DNA from: Desulfoferula sp040751985
GTDB taxonomy: Bacteria; Desulfobacterota; Desulfarculia; Desulfarculales; Desulfarculaceae
Length of the DNA stretch: 64,000 bases
Assembly: GCA_040751985.1 (NCBI GenBank)
Contig: JBFMFU010000063.1
Coordinates: 51,396 to 115,395 of the forward strand
Direction of reading: 5' to 3'
Shown: in pieces, positions 1 to 9,200 of the stretch
Position numbering within the stretch: the first letter of the stretch is position 1
Layout: every line of letters starts with the position of its first letter
The notes under the pieces: generated by a model
Told to the model about the DNA's origin: nothing
Databases searched by the model: none
What the model saw: only the letters and a program-made list of their open reading frames with translations
Position numbers and translations under genes: made by a program

Positions 1-1
1 G

Positions 2-337
2 CAGTTGGCCATCTGGGAGGTGGTGATGGATCACAGCACCACCTACAGCGCCTCCAACCTGACCGACACCAGCAGCAATTTCTACGTGGCCAGCAGCGCG
101 GTGGCCACCCTGGCCGGCAGCTATCTGGTGGCCTTGAGCGAGGCCAAGATCGCCAATGGCGGCCAGGTCATCCTCTCTGGCGCCCTGAACTTCACCGTCA
201 ACGACCAGGACGACCGCCAGGACCTGATCATGGCCTCCAAGGCCCCGGAGCCCGGCAGCATGCTGCTGTTGGCCTCGGGCCTGGCCGCCACCGGCGGCTG
301 GCTGCGCCGCCGCCGCCAGAAGAGCCGCAAGGCCTAA
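2..337 (+). CDS. PEP-CTERM sorting domain protein, C-terminal part (5' truncated by window edge)
   Basis: The reading frame is open to the left edge, so only the last 111 or so residues are visible. The C-terminus has the full PEP-CTERM layout: a Pro-Glu-Pro motif, a hydrophobic stretch of about 17 residues, then a basic tail rich in arginine and lysine. In this family the tag directs an exported protein to the exosortase system for anchoring or release at the envelope, usually together with exopolysaccharide. The upstream part is rich in Ser, Thr and Ala and has no domain I recognise. No exosortase gene lies in the window. A strong terminator follows at once. The tag is clear; the function of the mature protein is unknown. 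Confidence 0.85.
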   Translation, partial: QLAIWEVVMDHSTTYSASNLTDTSSNFYVASSAVATLAGSYLVALSEAKIANGGQVILSGALNFTVNDQDDRQDLIMASKAPEPGSMLLLASGLAATGGWLRRRRQKSRKA

Positions 338-354
338 GCCTCCTCCGAAACGCT

Positions 355-385
355 AAAAGCCCCGCCCGGTGGGCGGGGCTTTTTT
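355..385 (+). terminator. Rho-independent terminator after the PEP-CTERM gene
   Basis: An A-run leads into a GC-rich stem (AAAAGCCCCGCCC paired with GGGCGGGGCTTTT) with a very short loop and ends in a T-run. The flanking A and T runs make it usable from both strands, so it can also end the minus-strand rhodanese transcript whose gene stops at 402. Confidence 0.85.
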
Positions 386-401
386 ATGCCCGCTGCGGCT
401 C

Positions 402-1238
402 TCAGCCGGCCTGCACCTGCTCCAGCATCTGGCCCAGGGCGCGCAGGTGGGCCTGCTCCTCGTCGGCGATGCCCAGCAGCGTCTGGCGGCTCTCTTCCGG
501 CTGGGCCCGCTGGGCCAGACGCATATACAGGTCCAGGGCCTGGGTCTCGATGCCCATGGCCAGCATCAGCGCCGCCTCCGGCCCGGCCAGGGCCTCTCTC
601 TGCTGCTCCAGGAACTCCTGCCAGGTGTAGCCGCCTTCCATGCGCACCGGCTCAACCTGCTCCAGGGGCGCTTCCTGCTGCTGGGCCAGGGGCAGGGCCT
701 GGTGCATGGCCTGCAGCCGCTCCTGATGGCGCACCTCGATGCCGGCCAGCCTGCGGAACAGGGCGCTCAATTCGGCTCCGGCGCTGCGTTGGGCCAGGGC
801 CTGGTAGAACAGGGCCAGGCCCCGCTCCAGGCCGTAGGCCGCGGCCAGCACCGCCGCCGGCCCCTGGCCGGGCTCCATCAGCTCCAGTCCCCAGGATTCG
901 GGGCCAGTGGCCGCCAGTCCGTCCCAGGCCTTGATGCCGCCGGCCAGGTTGTAAACCTCGGCAAAGCCTTGACCCTGCAACAGCTGCGCAGCCGCCCGGC
1001 TGCGTGCGCCGGCAGCTCAATAGGCCACCACTGGCTTGTCGCGGTCCAGCTCATCCAGGCGGCCGTTCAGCTCGGGCAGGGGTATCAGCCTGGCGCCGGG
1101 CAGGTGGCGATCTTCGTATTCCTGGGGCTGGCGCACGTCCAGCAGGGTGTAGCTACCCGCCGGATGCCCCTCAAAAAAGCGGCGCAGCTCGTCGGGGCTC
1201 AGGTTGGGGGCCTTGTGCATGAGCTTGGCGATCTGCAT
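402..1238 (-). CDS. Rhodanese/ferritin-like fusion protein with in-frame UGA (predicted selenocysteine at residue 74)
   Basis: One frame of 278 codons, broken only by a TGA at 1019..1017. Residues 1-100 are a single rhodanese domain (sulfurtransferase) with the D-V-R motif at 34-36. The UGA is codon 74, exactly where the catalytic cysteine belongs: it follows V-V-A-Y and begins the six-residue loop U-A-A-G-A-R, then S-R. Family homology resumes directly after it (Q-G-F-A-E-V-Y-N-L-x-G-G-I). Residues from about 120 form a ferritin/rubrerythrin-like four-helix domain with metal-ligand-type motifs E-V-R-H and D-E-E-Q-A-H. The ATG at 1238 has a GGAG about 8 nt upstream. A frameshift would change the frame, but none occurs. 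Sec-containing rhodaneses are known in Deltaproteobacteria. No sel genes lie in the window, so decoding is inferred. Ordinary gene callers would split it into fragments at 1238-1017 and 980-402. Confidence 0.88.
983..1019 (-). promoter_or_regulatory. Candidate bacterial SECIS element after the rhodanese UGA
   Basis: Read on the minus strand just after the UGA (1019..1017). A basal GCUG (1016-1013) pairs with CAGC (986-983), there is an 8-nt bulge on the 5' side, a 7-bp upper stem CGCAGCC/GGCUGCG (1004-998 with 993-987) and a GGGC apical loop starting 20 nt after the UGA. The distance fits the usual bacterial range of roughly 16-37 nt, and the loop begins with G residues as SelB-binding loops often do. 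Structure was judged by eye only. Confidence 0.55.
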
Positions 1239-1262
1239 GGGGCTCGCTCCGGGCCGGGGCGC

Positions 1263-2057
1263 TCAGGGCACCGGCGGGGTGAAGGGCATGACTAGCAGGC
1301 GGTGCAGGCCCAGCTCGGCCTCGTCGAAGTGGCCGCCCACGCCGATGACGATGCCCTTCTGGTCCACCTTGCTGACCATGGTGCCCAGGATGCGGTCCCA
1401 CAGGGAGAAGATCGTGCCGTAGTTGGAGTTGCGCTCGTTGATCTTCACCGAGTGGTGGATGCGGTGCATGGCGGGGGGCACGAACAGCACCCAGAACAGG
1501 CGCTCGAACCACCAGGGCACCTTGAGGCTGGAGTGGTGGAACTGGGCGGCCAGCACCAGGGCGGTCTCGAAGATGGTCACCCCCAACAGGTCCGCGCCCA
1601 GGAAGAAAACCAGGCCGATCTTGATCACGGCGCTGATGGCCAGCTCGCCCAGGTGAAAACGGGTGGCGGTGGACACGTCCATGTTCAGGTCCGTGTGGTG
1701 CACCCGGTGGAAGCGCCAGAAAAAGGGCACCTCGTGGTTGAGCAGGTGCCAGACGTAGAGCATGAAGTCCATGAAGACCAGGGTGGCCAGCAGGTTGAAC
1801 CAGTAGGGCAAGGGGGCCAGGTTCAGCACCCCCATCTTCTGCTGGGTGACGTAGGCCGCGGTGGCCACGATGGCGCTGCCGAAAAACAGCCGCAGGACCA
1901 GGGTGTTGAAGGTGGTCAGGCCCAGGTTGATCAGCCAGCGTTTGAGCTTGCTCAGCGAGGGCCGGCGGTAGGGCAGGACCAGCTCCAGCAGCAGGAAAAA
2001 GACCAGGCCGCCGAAGAAGAAGGCCATGCGCACCCAGGATAAGTTAGCTTCCAGCAT
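1263..2057 (-). CDS. Sterol desaturase / fatty acid hydroxylase family membrane protein
   Basis: A 264-residue integral membrane protein with the histidine-box layout of the di-iron fatty acid hydroxylase superfamily: H104-L-L-N-H108, H117-R-V-H-H121, H174-H175 and H198-R-I-H-H202. Hydrophobic segments lie near residues 10-30, 45-70, 85-105 and 140-170. Members use two irons and usually O2 to hydroxylate or desaturate lipids; in an anaerobe such a protein may act under micro-oxic conditions or have another role. The ATG has a GGAG about 7 nt upstream. It lies 24 bp upstream of the rhodanese/ferritin gene on the same strand, so the two may be co-transcribed. Substrate unknown. Confidence 0.85.
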   Translation of the reverse strand: MLEANLSWVRMAFFFGGLVFFLLLELVLPYRRPSLSKLKRWLINLGLTTFNTLVLRLFFGSAIVATAAYVTQQKMGVLNLAPLPYWFNLLATLVFMDFMLYVWHLLNHEVPFFWRFHRVHHTDLNMDVSTATRFHLGELAISAVIKIGLVFFLGADLLGVTIFETALVLAAQFHHSSLKVPWWFERLFWVLFVPPAMHRIHHSVKINERNSNYGTIFSLWDRILGTMVSKVDQKGIVIGVGGHFDEAELGLHRLLVMPFTPPVP

Positions 2058-2129
2058 GGCGATTCTCCGCTCGAATCCAGCGGGTTCCCGGTAGGGGGCC
2101 CACTCTTTTATGGTACCACGGGCGGCCGC

Positions 2130-2570
2130 CTAGCGCCGGGGATAGGCCGCCCGCCAGGGCGAGCGCCGCCGGCCCCAGTAGTCGCGCAGGGCCTCCCGCA
2201 GGGTACGCTCGGCCAGCTCAGCGCAGTGGCGGTGCTGCGGCGGCAGCCCCCCCAGCTCGGCCAGGATGCCCTCGGCGTCCACCTGGGCGGCCTGGCTGAC
2301 CGTGCGGCCCTTGATCAGGCACGTCAGGGCGCTGCCGCAGGCCACCACCTGGGGGCAACCTTCGGTCAAAAAGCGGGCATCGTGGATCACCTCGTCCTGG
2401 ATGCGCAGGTGCAGCTCGATGTAGTCCCCGCAGTCGCGCTGGGGCCGGGCAAAGCCCTCTGGGCTGGGCAAGGCGCCCAAGTTCTGGGGGGTCAAGGCAT
2501 GGGCCAGGAAGGCCTCGCTCCAGGTCCAGGCTTCGCCGGCGCAGTCGTGGTGATGATGCTCGCTGCTCAA
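2130..2570 (-). CDS. NifU/IscU-like iron-sulfur cluster scaffold protein
   Basis: 146 residues with the three conserved cysteines of the IscU/NifU N-terminal domain: C47 in D-C-G-D, C72 in E-G-C-P and C116 in H-R-H-C-A, at near-canonical spacing. C78 in A-C-G-S-A is also the family pattern. These proteins assemble transient Fe-S clusters and pass them to apo-proteins. The His-rich N-terminus (H5-H8) is unusual and may be a metal-binding extension. The start is TTG, chosen because AGGAGA sits about 7 nt upstream. No iscS, sufBCD or nifS partner is nearby, so this is a stand-alone scaffold, seen in many anaerobes. Confidence 0.85.
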   Translation of the reverse strand: MSSEHHHHDCAGEAWTWSEAFLAHALTPQNLGALPSPEGFARPQRDCGDYIELHLRIQDEVIHDARFLTEGCPQVVACGSALTCLIKGRTVSQAAQVDAEGILAELGGLPPQHRHCAELAERTLREALRDYWGRRRSPWRAAYPRR

Positions 2571-2952
2571 GCTCTTCTCCTGGCGGGGGTGGCCTGCCTG
2601 CGCATAATTTGTATCCGCCTTGGGTGCGGCGGGTCCGGTTTTTACCCGGAGGCCAACCGGCCGCGGGTGCGCCTATGCGCCAGGGAACGGGGCTAACTGC
2701 CCATTAACATGAACCTATTCAAAAAGCACCCGCCTTGCCGCCTAGTGGGCACACTACCTGCTGCGATGGCCAGCCAAGGCAGCGATCTGCCGATGGCCGC
2801 AGGCGGATCCTGCTGGGATGAAGATAAAGTGGGGCCGGAGCCCGGTCAACCCCCAGCCGGACATCGGCCGTAAAAAATGGGAGGAGGCGTCAGTGTGCTT
2901 GACAATCAAACGTTCGTTTGATACAGATGTTCGCAAACACGCAGGAGAGCAT
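2571..2952. other. Intergenic region between nifU-like gene and tetR
   Basis: 382 bp without a gene. The right end holds the tetR promoter/operator described separately. An in-frame ATG at 2818 would extend TetR by 45 residues, but the extension has no domain character and would span the promoter. In the left part I see only a GC-rich inverted repeat near 2615-2640 and no convincing promoter for the leftward gene. Confidence 0.6.
2899..2927 (+). promoter_or_regulatory. Promoter with 18-bp palindromic operator upstream of tetR
   Basis: A perfect -35 TTGACA (2899-2904) is followed 17 bp later by a weak -10 TACAGA (2922-2927). The spacer is filled by ATCAAACGTTCGTTTGAT (2905-2922), a palindrome with 8-bp perfect arms. 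A repressor bound there would block RNA polymerase, the classic arrangement for TetR autorepression. It should control tetR and, through the overlapping genes, the whole efflux operon. Confidence 0.8.
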
Positions 2953-3600
2953 ATGCCGGTTGCCAAGCCCACCACCCACGACGCCACCCGGGAGCGCCTG
3001 CTGGACGAGGCCGAGAAGCTCTTCGCCGAGAAAGGCTACAACGCGGTGAGCGTGCGCGAGATCACCAAGGCCGCGGGCAGCAACCTGGCCGCGGTCAACT
3101 ATCACTTCGGCAGCAAGGAGAACCTGTACCTGGCCGTGTTCCGCGACCGCTGGCGGGCCCGGGCCGAGAAGGTTCGCCGCCCCATGGAAGAGCTGGCCCG
3201 GCAGGAAAAGGTCACGCCCCGGCAGGTGGTGCGCACCCTGGCCCAGGCCTTTTTGCGCGGTCCCCTCACCGCCGAGGAGCGCCTGCGCCACTCCCAACTC
3301 ATCGCCCGGGAGATGGCCTCGCCGGGCAAGGCATTTGACCTGCTGGCCGAGGGACAGCTCAAGCCGGCCATGGAACAACACGCGCGGCTGCTCCAACGCG
3401 CCCTGCCCTATACCATTGCCGAGGAGCGCCTGAAGCTCATCGTGCTGTCCATCTTCTCCCAGGTGCTCCACTTCAACTTCGCCCGGCCGGTGGTGAGTCT
3501 GGTCACCGGCCGCAGCTACGACGCGGCCTTCATTGAGGAGCTGATCGAGCACATCACCGACTTCGCCCTGCGCGGCCTGGGCCTGGAGGAGACGGCATGA
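2953..3600 (+). CDS. TetR family transcriptional repressor (CecR-like)
   Basis: 215 residues. Residues 11-58 are a TetR N-terminal helix-turn-helix domain ending in the typical A-V-N-Y-H-F-G-S-K-E-N-L-Y. The C-terminal ligand domain resembles that of CecR/YbiH regulators (R-E-M-A-S-P, then a long helix with L-H-F-N-F-A-R). I chose ATG 2953 because GGAG lies just upstream and the promoter/operator lies immediately before it. The stop overlaps the start of the outer-membrane factor gene (ATGA), so this is the first gene of a TetR-OMF-MFP-RND operon and very likely its repressor. Ligand unknown. Confidence 0.9.
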   Translation: MPVAKPTTHDATRERLLDEAEKLFAEKGYNAVSVREITKAAGSNLAAVNYHFGSKENLYLAVFRDRWRARAEKVRRPMEELARQEKVTPRQVVRTLAQAFLRGPLTAEERLRHSQLIAREMASPGKAFDLLAEGQLKPAMEQHARLLQRALPYTIAEERLKLIVLSIFSQVLHFNFARPVVSLVTGRSYDAAFIEELIEHITDFALRGLGLEETA

Positions 3601-5033
3601 CCGGGCGCCCGCATATGACCCTGACCCTGGGCCTGCTGCTGGTCCTGGCCCTGGCCACGGCCGGCTGCGTCAAGGTGGGACCGGACTACCAGCGGCCCGC
3701 TTTCGGCTTCCAGGTGCCCCCGGCCTATGACCAGGCCGCTAGCAGCGCCCCGGCTTCCTCTGGCCAGCGCTGGTGGGAGCAGTTCAACGACCCCCAGCTC
3801 AACCAGGTGGTGGCCGAGGCCCTGCAGCGCAACCTGGACCTGGAGGCCACGGCCGGGCGGGTGATGGAGCTGCGGGCGGCATTCGTGCAGAGCCGCGCCC
3901 AGCGCTGGCCCACCGTGAACCTGGAGGGCGGCGCCCAGAAGGCCCGCACCACCAGCGCCCTGCAGAACATCTCCCTGGAGACCGAGACCTACAACCTCTC
4001 GCTGGCGGCCAGCTTCGAGGTGGACCTGTGGGGCAAGCTGGCCCGCAGCGAGGCCGCGGCCCGGGCCGACCTGCTGCAGGCCCAGGAAAACCGCCGCACC
4101 GTGGCCCAGACCGTGGTGGCCAACGTGGTGACCGGCTACTTCAGGGTGCGGGTGTTGCAGCGTCGCCTAGTGGTCAACGCCGAGAGCATCAAGGCCTACC
4201 AGAAGAGCCTGCGCCTGGTGGAGGGCCGCTACCAGCGGGGCCTGGTGAGCATCCTGGACCTGCGCCAGGCGCGGCGCACCCTGGCTCAGGCCCAGGCCGA
4301 GCGCCCCAGCCTGCAGCAGGACCTGGCCCTGGCCCAGCAGGAGCTGGCCGTGCTCTTGGGCCGCTACCCCCGCATCGCGCCCTACCCCGATCCGGGCATC
4401 GACTACCTGGCCCGCCTGCAGGCGGTGCCGCCGGGCCTGCCTTCGCAGCTCCTGCTGCGCCGGCCGGACCTCAAGGCCGCCGAGGCCGGGCTCAAGTCCC
4501 TGAGCGAAAAGATCGGGGTGGCCCGCGCCGCCCGCTTCCCCACCATCGCCCTGACCGGCGGTTACGGCTACTCCAGCGACGGCCTGCACACCCTGTTCTC
4601 GCCGGCCCATGAGCTCTGGAGCCTGGCCATGGGCCTCAGCCAGCCGGTGTTCAACGCCGGCCGCCTGGAGGCCGGCGAAAAGGCGGCCCGGGCCCGCTAC
4701 CAGCAGGGGGTGGCCTCCTACGCCAAGACGGTGCTGAGCGCCTTCGCCGAGGTGGAGGGCGCCCTGGTGACCCGGCAGGAGCAGCAGCGCCGCCGCCAGC
4801 GCCTCAAGGAGGCGGTCACCGAGGCCGCCTCCACCCAGCGCACCGCCGAGGACCGCTATGCGCGGGGCCTGGCGGACTACCTGACCGTGCTGGAGGCCCA
4901 GCAGACCCGCTACTCCCTGGAGAACCAGCTGGTGCTCACCGAGCTGGCCATCCTGACCAACCGCGTAACCCTTCACCGCGCCCTGGGCGGAGGCTGGGCC
5001 ACCCCGCCCCCCCTGGCCCAAGCGGAGAACTAA
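3597..5033 (+). CDS. RND efflux outer membrane lipoprotein, NodT/OprM family
   Basis: 478 residues with a lipoprotein signal peptide: a hydrophobic stretch then the lipobox L-A-T-A-G-C with the acylated Cys near residue 23, followed by the V-G-P-D-Y-x-R-P motif typical of NodT/OprM factors. Two OEP repeats follow, with the usual alpha-helical Leu/Ala/Gln-rich pattern, including R-R-P-D-L and Y-x-x-G-L-x-x-Y-L. The protein forms the trimeric outer-membrane channel of a tripartite pump. It overlaps tetR by 4 bp and ends 3 bp before the adaptor gene, so expression is coupled. An alternative ATG at 3615 is possible. Confidence 0.92.
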   Translation: MTGRPHMTLTLGLLLVLALATAGCVKVGPDYQRPAFGFQVPPAYDQAASSAPASSGQRWWEQFNDPQLNQVVAEALQRNLDLEATAGRVMELRAAFVQSRAQRWPTVNLEGGAQKARTTSALQNISLETETYNLSLAASFEVDLWGKLARSEAAARADLLQAQENRRTVAQTVVANVVTGYFRVRVLQRRLVVNAESIKAYQKSLRLVEGRYQRGLVSILDLRQARRTLAQAQAERPSLQQDLALAQQELAVLLGRYPRIAPYPDPGIDYLARLQAVPPGLPSQLLLRRPDLKAAEAGLKSLSEKIGVARAARFPTIALTGGYGYSSDGLHTLFSPAHELWSLAMGLSQPVFNAGRLEAGEKAARARYQQGVASYAKTVLSAFAEVEGALVTRQEQQRRRQRLKEAVTEAASTQRTAEDRYARGLADYLTVLEAQQTRYSLENQLVLTELAILTNRVTLHRALGGGWATPPPLAQAEN

Positions 5034-5036
5034 ATC

Positions 5037-6212
5037 ATGCAAGGGCGAAAGAAGTTCTTCATCCAATCCGCCGTAGTGGCCGCTTTTCTCGTCGCCGGCC
5101 TGGCCACCCTGGCCGGCCTGGCCCTGAGCCGCAAGCCGCCGTCCCGCCAGACGCCGCCGGTGCAAAGCCCCCTGGTGCAGACCATCAAGGTGGACCGCAG
5201 CCACCTGCAGGTGAAGGTGCAGGGCGAGGGCACCGTGCGCCCTTGGCGACAGGCCACCCTGGCCGCCGAGGTGGCCGGCCGCGTGGTCTACGTCTCGCCC
5301 AATATGGTGGTGGGCGGGTCCTTCCAGAAGGGCGAGGTGCTGCTGCGCGTGCAGCAAGAGGACTACCGCCTGGCCCTGACCCTGGCCCAGGCCGAGGTCA
5401 GGGAGGCCGAGACCAGCCTCAAGCAGACCCAGGAGGAGGCCGCCGCCGCCCGCCAGGAGTGGAACCAGCTCCAACGGGACCGGGGCCAGCAGCCCGGCGA
5501 TCCGCCGGCCCTGGTGGCCAAGGCCCCGCAACTGGCCCAGGCCCAGGCCAAGCTGGAGGCGGCCCGGGCCAAGCTGCAGCAGGCCCGCCTGGACCTGGAG
5601 CGCACCGAGATCAAGGCCCCCTTCGCCGGCCGGGTGCTCAGCGAAAGCGTGGACCCGGGCCAGTTCCTGACCAAGGGGGCCTCGGTGGCCACGGTGTTTG
5701 CCGTCGCCGCCGCCGAGATAGACCTGCCCCTGGAGGACCGGGACCTGGCTTGGCTGGCCGTACCCGGACTCACTGCCAACGGCGGCCGTGGCTCGGCGGC
5801 GGTGGTCAAGGCCGACTTCGCCGGCCGGGAGCTGTCCTGGCCCGGCCGGGTGATGCGGGCCCTGGGCCAGGTGGACCAGCGCACCCGCATGGTGGGGGTG
5901 GTGGTGCGGGTGGAGCGCCCCTACGCCAGCCTGCCCCCCCTGGCCATGGGCATGTTCGTCAAGGTGGAGCTGGCCGGCCGCACCCTGGCCGGCGCCAGCC
6001 TCATCCCCCGCGCGGCCCTGCGCCAGGGCGAGGTGGTCTGGACCGTGGACGGCCAGAACCGCCTGCGCTTCACCAAGGTGCGGGTGGCCCGCCTGGAGGG
6101 CTCCCAGGCCCTGCTGCACCCCGGCCTGCCTGAGGGCACCCTGGTGGTCACCAGCCCCCTCAAGGAGGTCAGCGACGGCATGAGCGTGCGCCTGGCCCGG
6201 CAGGAGGGCTAG
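5037..6212 (+). CDS. RND efflux periplasmic adaptor subunit (HlyD/MFP family)
   Basis: 391 residues. An N-terminal membrane anchor or signal (about 8-30) is followed by a lipoyl half-motif, a long alpha-helical hairpin rich in Gln, Ala and Glu (about 105-190), the second lipoyl half with K-A-P-F-A-G-R-V, then beta-barrel and membrane-proximal domains. This is the adaptor that links the inner-membrane transporter to the outer-membrane channel. It sits between both partner genes with gaps of 3 and 1 bp. Substrate cannot be predicted from the sequence. Confidence 0.92.
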   Translation: MQGRKKFFIQSAVVAAFLVAGLATLAGLALSRKPPSRQTPPVQSPLVQTIKVDRSHLQVKVQGEGTVRPWRQATLAAEVAGRVVYVSPNMVVGGSFQKGEVLLRVQQEDYRLALTLAQAEVREAETSLKQTQEEAAAARQEWNQLQRDRGQQPGDPPALVAKAPQLAQAQAKLEAARAKLQQARLDLERTEIKAPFAGRVLSESVDPGQFLTKGASVATVFAVAAAEIDLPLEDRDLAWLAVPGLTANGGRGSAAVVKADFAGRELSWPGRVMRALGQVDQRTRMVGVVVRVERPYASLPPLAMGMFVKVELAGRTLAGASLIPRAALRQGEVVWTVDGQNRLRFTKVRVARLEGSQALLHPGLPEGTLVVTSPLKEVSDGMSVRLARQEG

Positions 6213-6213
6213 C

Positions 6214-9200
6214 ATGAAGCGGGTCATAGCCTGGTTCGCCGAAAACCACGTGGCGGCGAACCTGATGATGATCTTCCTGCTCCTGGCCGGGCTGGTGGGC
6301 GGCCTGACCATGAAGCTGGAGGTCTTCCCCGAGTTCAGCCTGGACACCATCACCATCACCGTGGAGTACCGCGGGGCCTCCCCGGCCGAGGTGGAGGAGG
6401 GCGTGGTGCGGCGCATCGAGGAGAAGATCGCCGGCCTGGCCGGCATCCGCCGCATCGACTCCACCGCCCGCGAGAGCCGGGCCACCATCACCATCGAAGT
6501 GATCAAGGGCTGGGACTTGCAGAAGCTCCTGGATGAGGTGAAGGCCGAGGTGGACCGCATCACCACCCTGCCCGAGGAGGCGGAGAAGCCGGTGGTGCGC
6601 GAGACCACCCGCCGCACCCAGGTGCTGTGGGTGGCCATCTTCGGCCAGGTGCCCGAGGCCACCCTCAAGGCCCTGGCCCAGCGCCTCAAGGACGACCTGA
6701 CCACCCTGCCGGGCATCAGCGTGGCCGAGCTGTTCGGGGTGCGCGACTCCGAGATCCACATCGAGGTCTCCGAGGAGACCCTCAAGCGCCACGGCCTGAC
6801 CCTGAACCAGGTGGCCCAGGCCGTGGCCAACTCCAGCCTTGACTTGGCCGCCGGCAGTGTGAAGACCGCCGGCGGCGAGGTGCTGGTGCGGGCCAAGGGC
6901 CGCAAGTACCGCGCCGCCGACTACGCCGGGGTGCCCATCCTCACCAAGACCGACGGCAGCACCCTGACCCTGGGCCAGATCGCCCAGCTCAAGGAGGGCT
7001 TCCGCGACGACCAGGACATGTTCGCCCGCTTCAACGGCCAGCCCGCCGCCCTGATCCAGGTCTACCGGGTGGCCGACCAGAACGCCCTGGACGTGGCCGC
7101 CCAGGTCAAGGCCTTCGTGGCCAAGGTGAGCCCCAACCTGCCGGCCGGGGTGCAGATAGACTTCTTCGCCGACCGCTCCAAGATCCTCAAGAGCCGCCTG
7201 GATCTGCTGCTCAGGAACATGGCCCAGGGCCTGATCCTGGTGGTGATCATCCTGGGGCTGTTCTTGAGCGCCCGCCTGTCCTTCTGGGTGACCCTGGGCA
7301 TCCCGGTCTCCTTCCTGGGTGCCATCTGGACCCTGCCCTGGTTCGGGGTGTCCATCAACATGATCAGCCTGTTCGCCTTCATCATGGTGCTGGGCATCGT
7401 GGTAGACGACGCCATCGTGGTGGGCGAACAGGTCTACACCCTGCGCGAGGAGGGCGCCGCGCCCCTGGCCGCGGCCGTGGAGGGCACCACCATCATCGGC
7501 CGGCCGGTGATCTTCTCGGTGCTGACCACGGTGGCCGCCTTCTGGCCCCTGATGATGGCCAGCGGCATGATGGGCAAGATCATGCGCAACATCCCAGTGG
7601 TGGTCATCACCGTGCTGATGTTCTCGCTCATGGAGTCGCTGTTCATCCTGCCGGCCCACCTGGCCCGCTCCAAGATGAAGACCGGGCCCCTGCGCAAGGA
7701 AAAGGCCACCGCCCGCTGGCTCAGGCAGTTCGTCCGCGGGCCCTACACCCGCCTGCTGGACTTCTGCCTGCGCTGGCGCTACGCCACCATTGCCCTGGGC
7801 CTGGCAGTGCTCTTGACCGCCCTGGGCCTGGTCTACGGCGGCTACACCAACTTCACCCTCTTCCCGGTGGTGGAGGGCGACCTGCTCACCGCCAACCTGA
7901 CCATGCCCGCCGGCGTGGCCAGCCAGGACACCATCCGGGTGGTCAGCCGCCTGGAAAAGTCGGTGCAGGCGGCCCTGGCCGAGGCGGACAAGGGGCGGCC
8001 CCAGGGCTCGCCGCCGCTGCACAAGTACACCGTGAGCCTGGTGGGGGTGCAGGCCGGCGGCCGCAGCCCCCACGCCAGCGCCGAGGAGGGCGGCCACCTG
8101 GCCACCATCTTCACCGAGGTGCTGGAGGGCGAGGAGCGTGACGTCAGCGCCAAGGCGCTGGTCGACCGCTGGCGCCAGAAGACCGGCACGGTCCCCGAGG
8201 CCGAGTCCCTGGTGTTCAGCAGCGAGCTGTTCAGCCCGGGCAACCCCATCGAGGTGCACCTGTCGGCCCCCAGCGAGGATACCCTGCTCCAGGCCGCCGC
8301 CGAGCTGAAGAAGAAGCTGGCCACCTATAGCGGGGTGCTGGACATCGCCGACAGCTTCCTGCCCGGCAAGTGGGAGCTGCAGCTGGAGCTGAAGCCGGCG
8401 GCGCGCAGCCTGGGCCTGACCCTGGAGAACCTGGCCCGCCAGGCCCGCCACGCCTTCTACGGCGCCGAGGCCCTGCGCCTGCAGCGGGATCAGGACGAGG
8501 TGCGGGTGCTGGTGCGCTACCCCGAGGGCGAGCGCCGCACCCTGGCCAACATCCAGCAGATGCGCATCCGCACCGCCGACGGCCAAGAGGTGCCCTTCAG
8601 CCAGGTGGCCGAGGTCAAGCTGACCCGCGGCTACACCACCATAGAGCGAGCCCAGCGGCGGCGGGTGATCAAGGTCATCGCCGACGTGGACCCGGCCCTG
8701 GCCAACGCCAGCGACCTGCGCAAGTGGCTGCTGACCAGCGTGCTGCCCGAGATGGCCGTCCGGCACCAGGGCCTGCGCTACACCATGGAGGGCGCCGGCC
8801 GCGAGGAGCGCGAATCGCTGTCGGACGTGGCCACCGGCTTCGTGGTGGCCCTGTTTTTGATCTACGCCCTGCTGGCCATCCCCTTCCGCTCCTTCAGCCA
8901 GCCCCTCATCGTCATGGCCGCCATCCCCTTCGGCCTGGTGGGGGCCCTGGCGGGGCACTTCATCATGGGCCTGGGCGCCAGCCTGCTCAGCCTGTTCGGC
9001 ATGGTGGGCCTGGCCGGCGTGGTGGTCAACGACTCGCTGGTGCTGGTGGACGCGGCCAACCGGCTGGTGGCCGGAGGCATGACGCCGCGCCAGGCCATCC
9101 GCGAGGCCGGCCCCCTGCGCTTCCGGGCCATTATCCTCACCTCCCTGACCACCTTCGCCGGCCTGACCCCCATCATCTTCGAGCGCAGCCTGCAGGCCCA

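Noticed and set aside
1017..1019. Frameshift or nonsense explanation for the rhodanese gene
   Set aside because: The frame is unchanged on both sides and the stop is exactly the catalytic Cys codon, which is far more likely for Sec than for a random mutation. It remains the alternative until sel genes are found.
2818..2952. N-terminal extension of TetR from ATG 2818
   Set aside because: It would cover the promoter and operator and has no similarity to the family; ATG 2953 has a good ribosome site.
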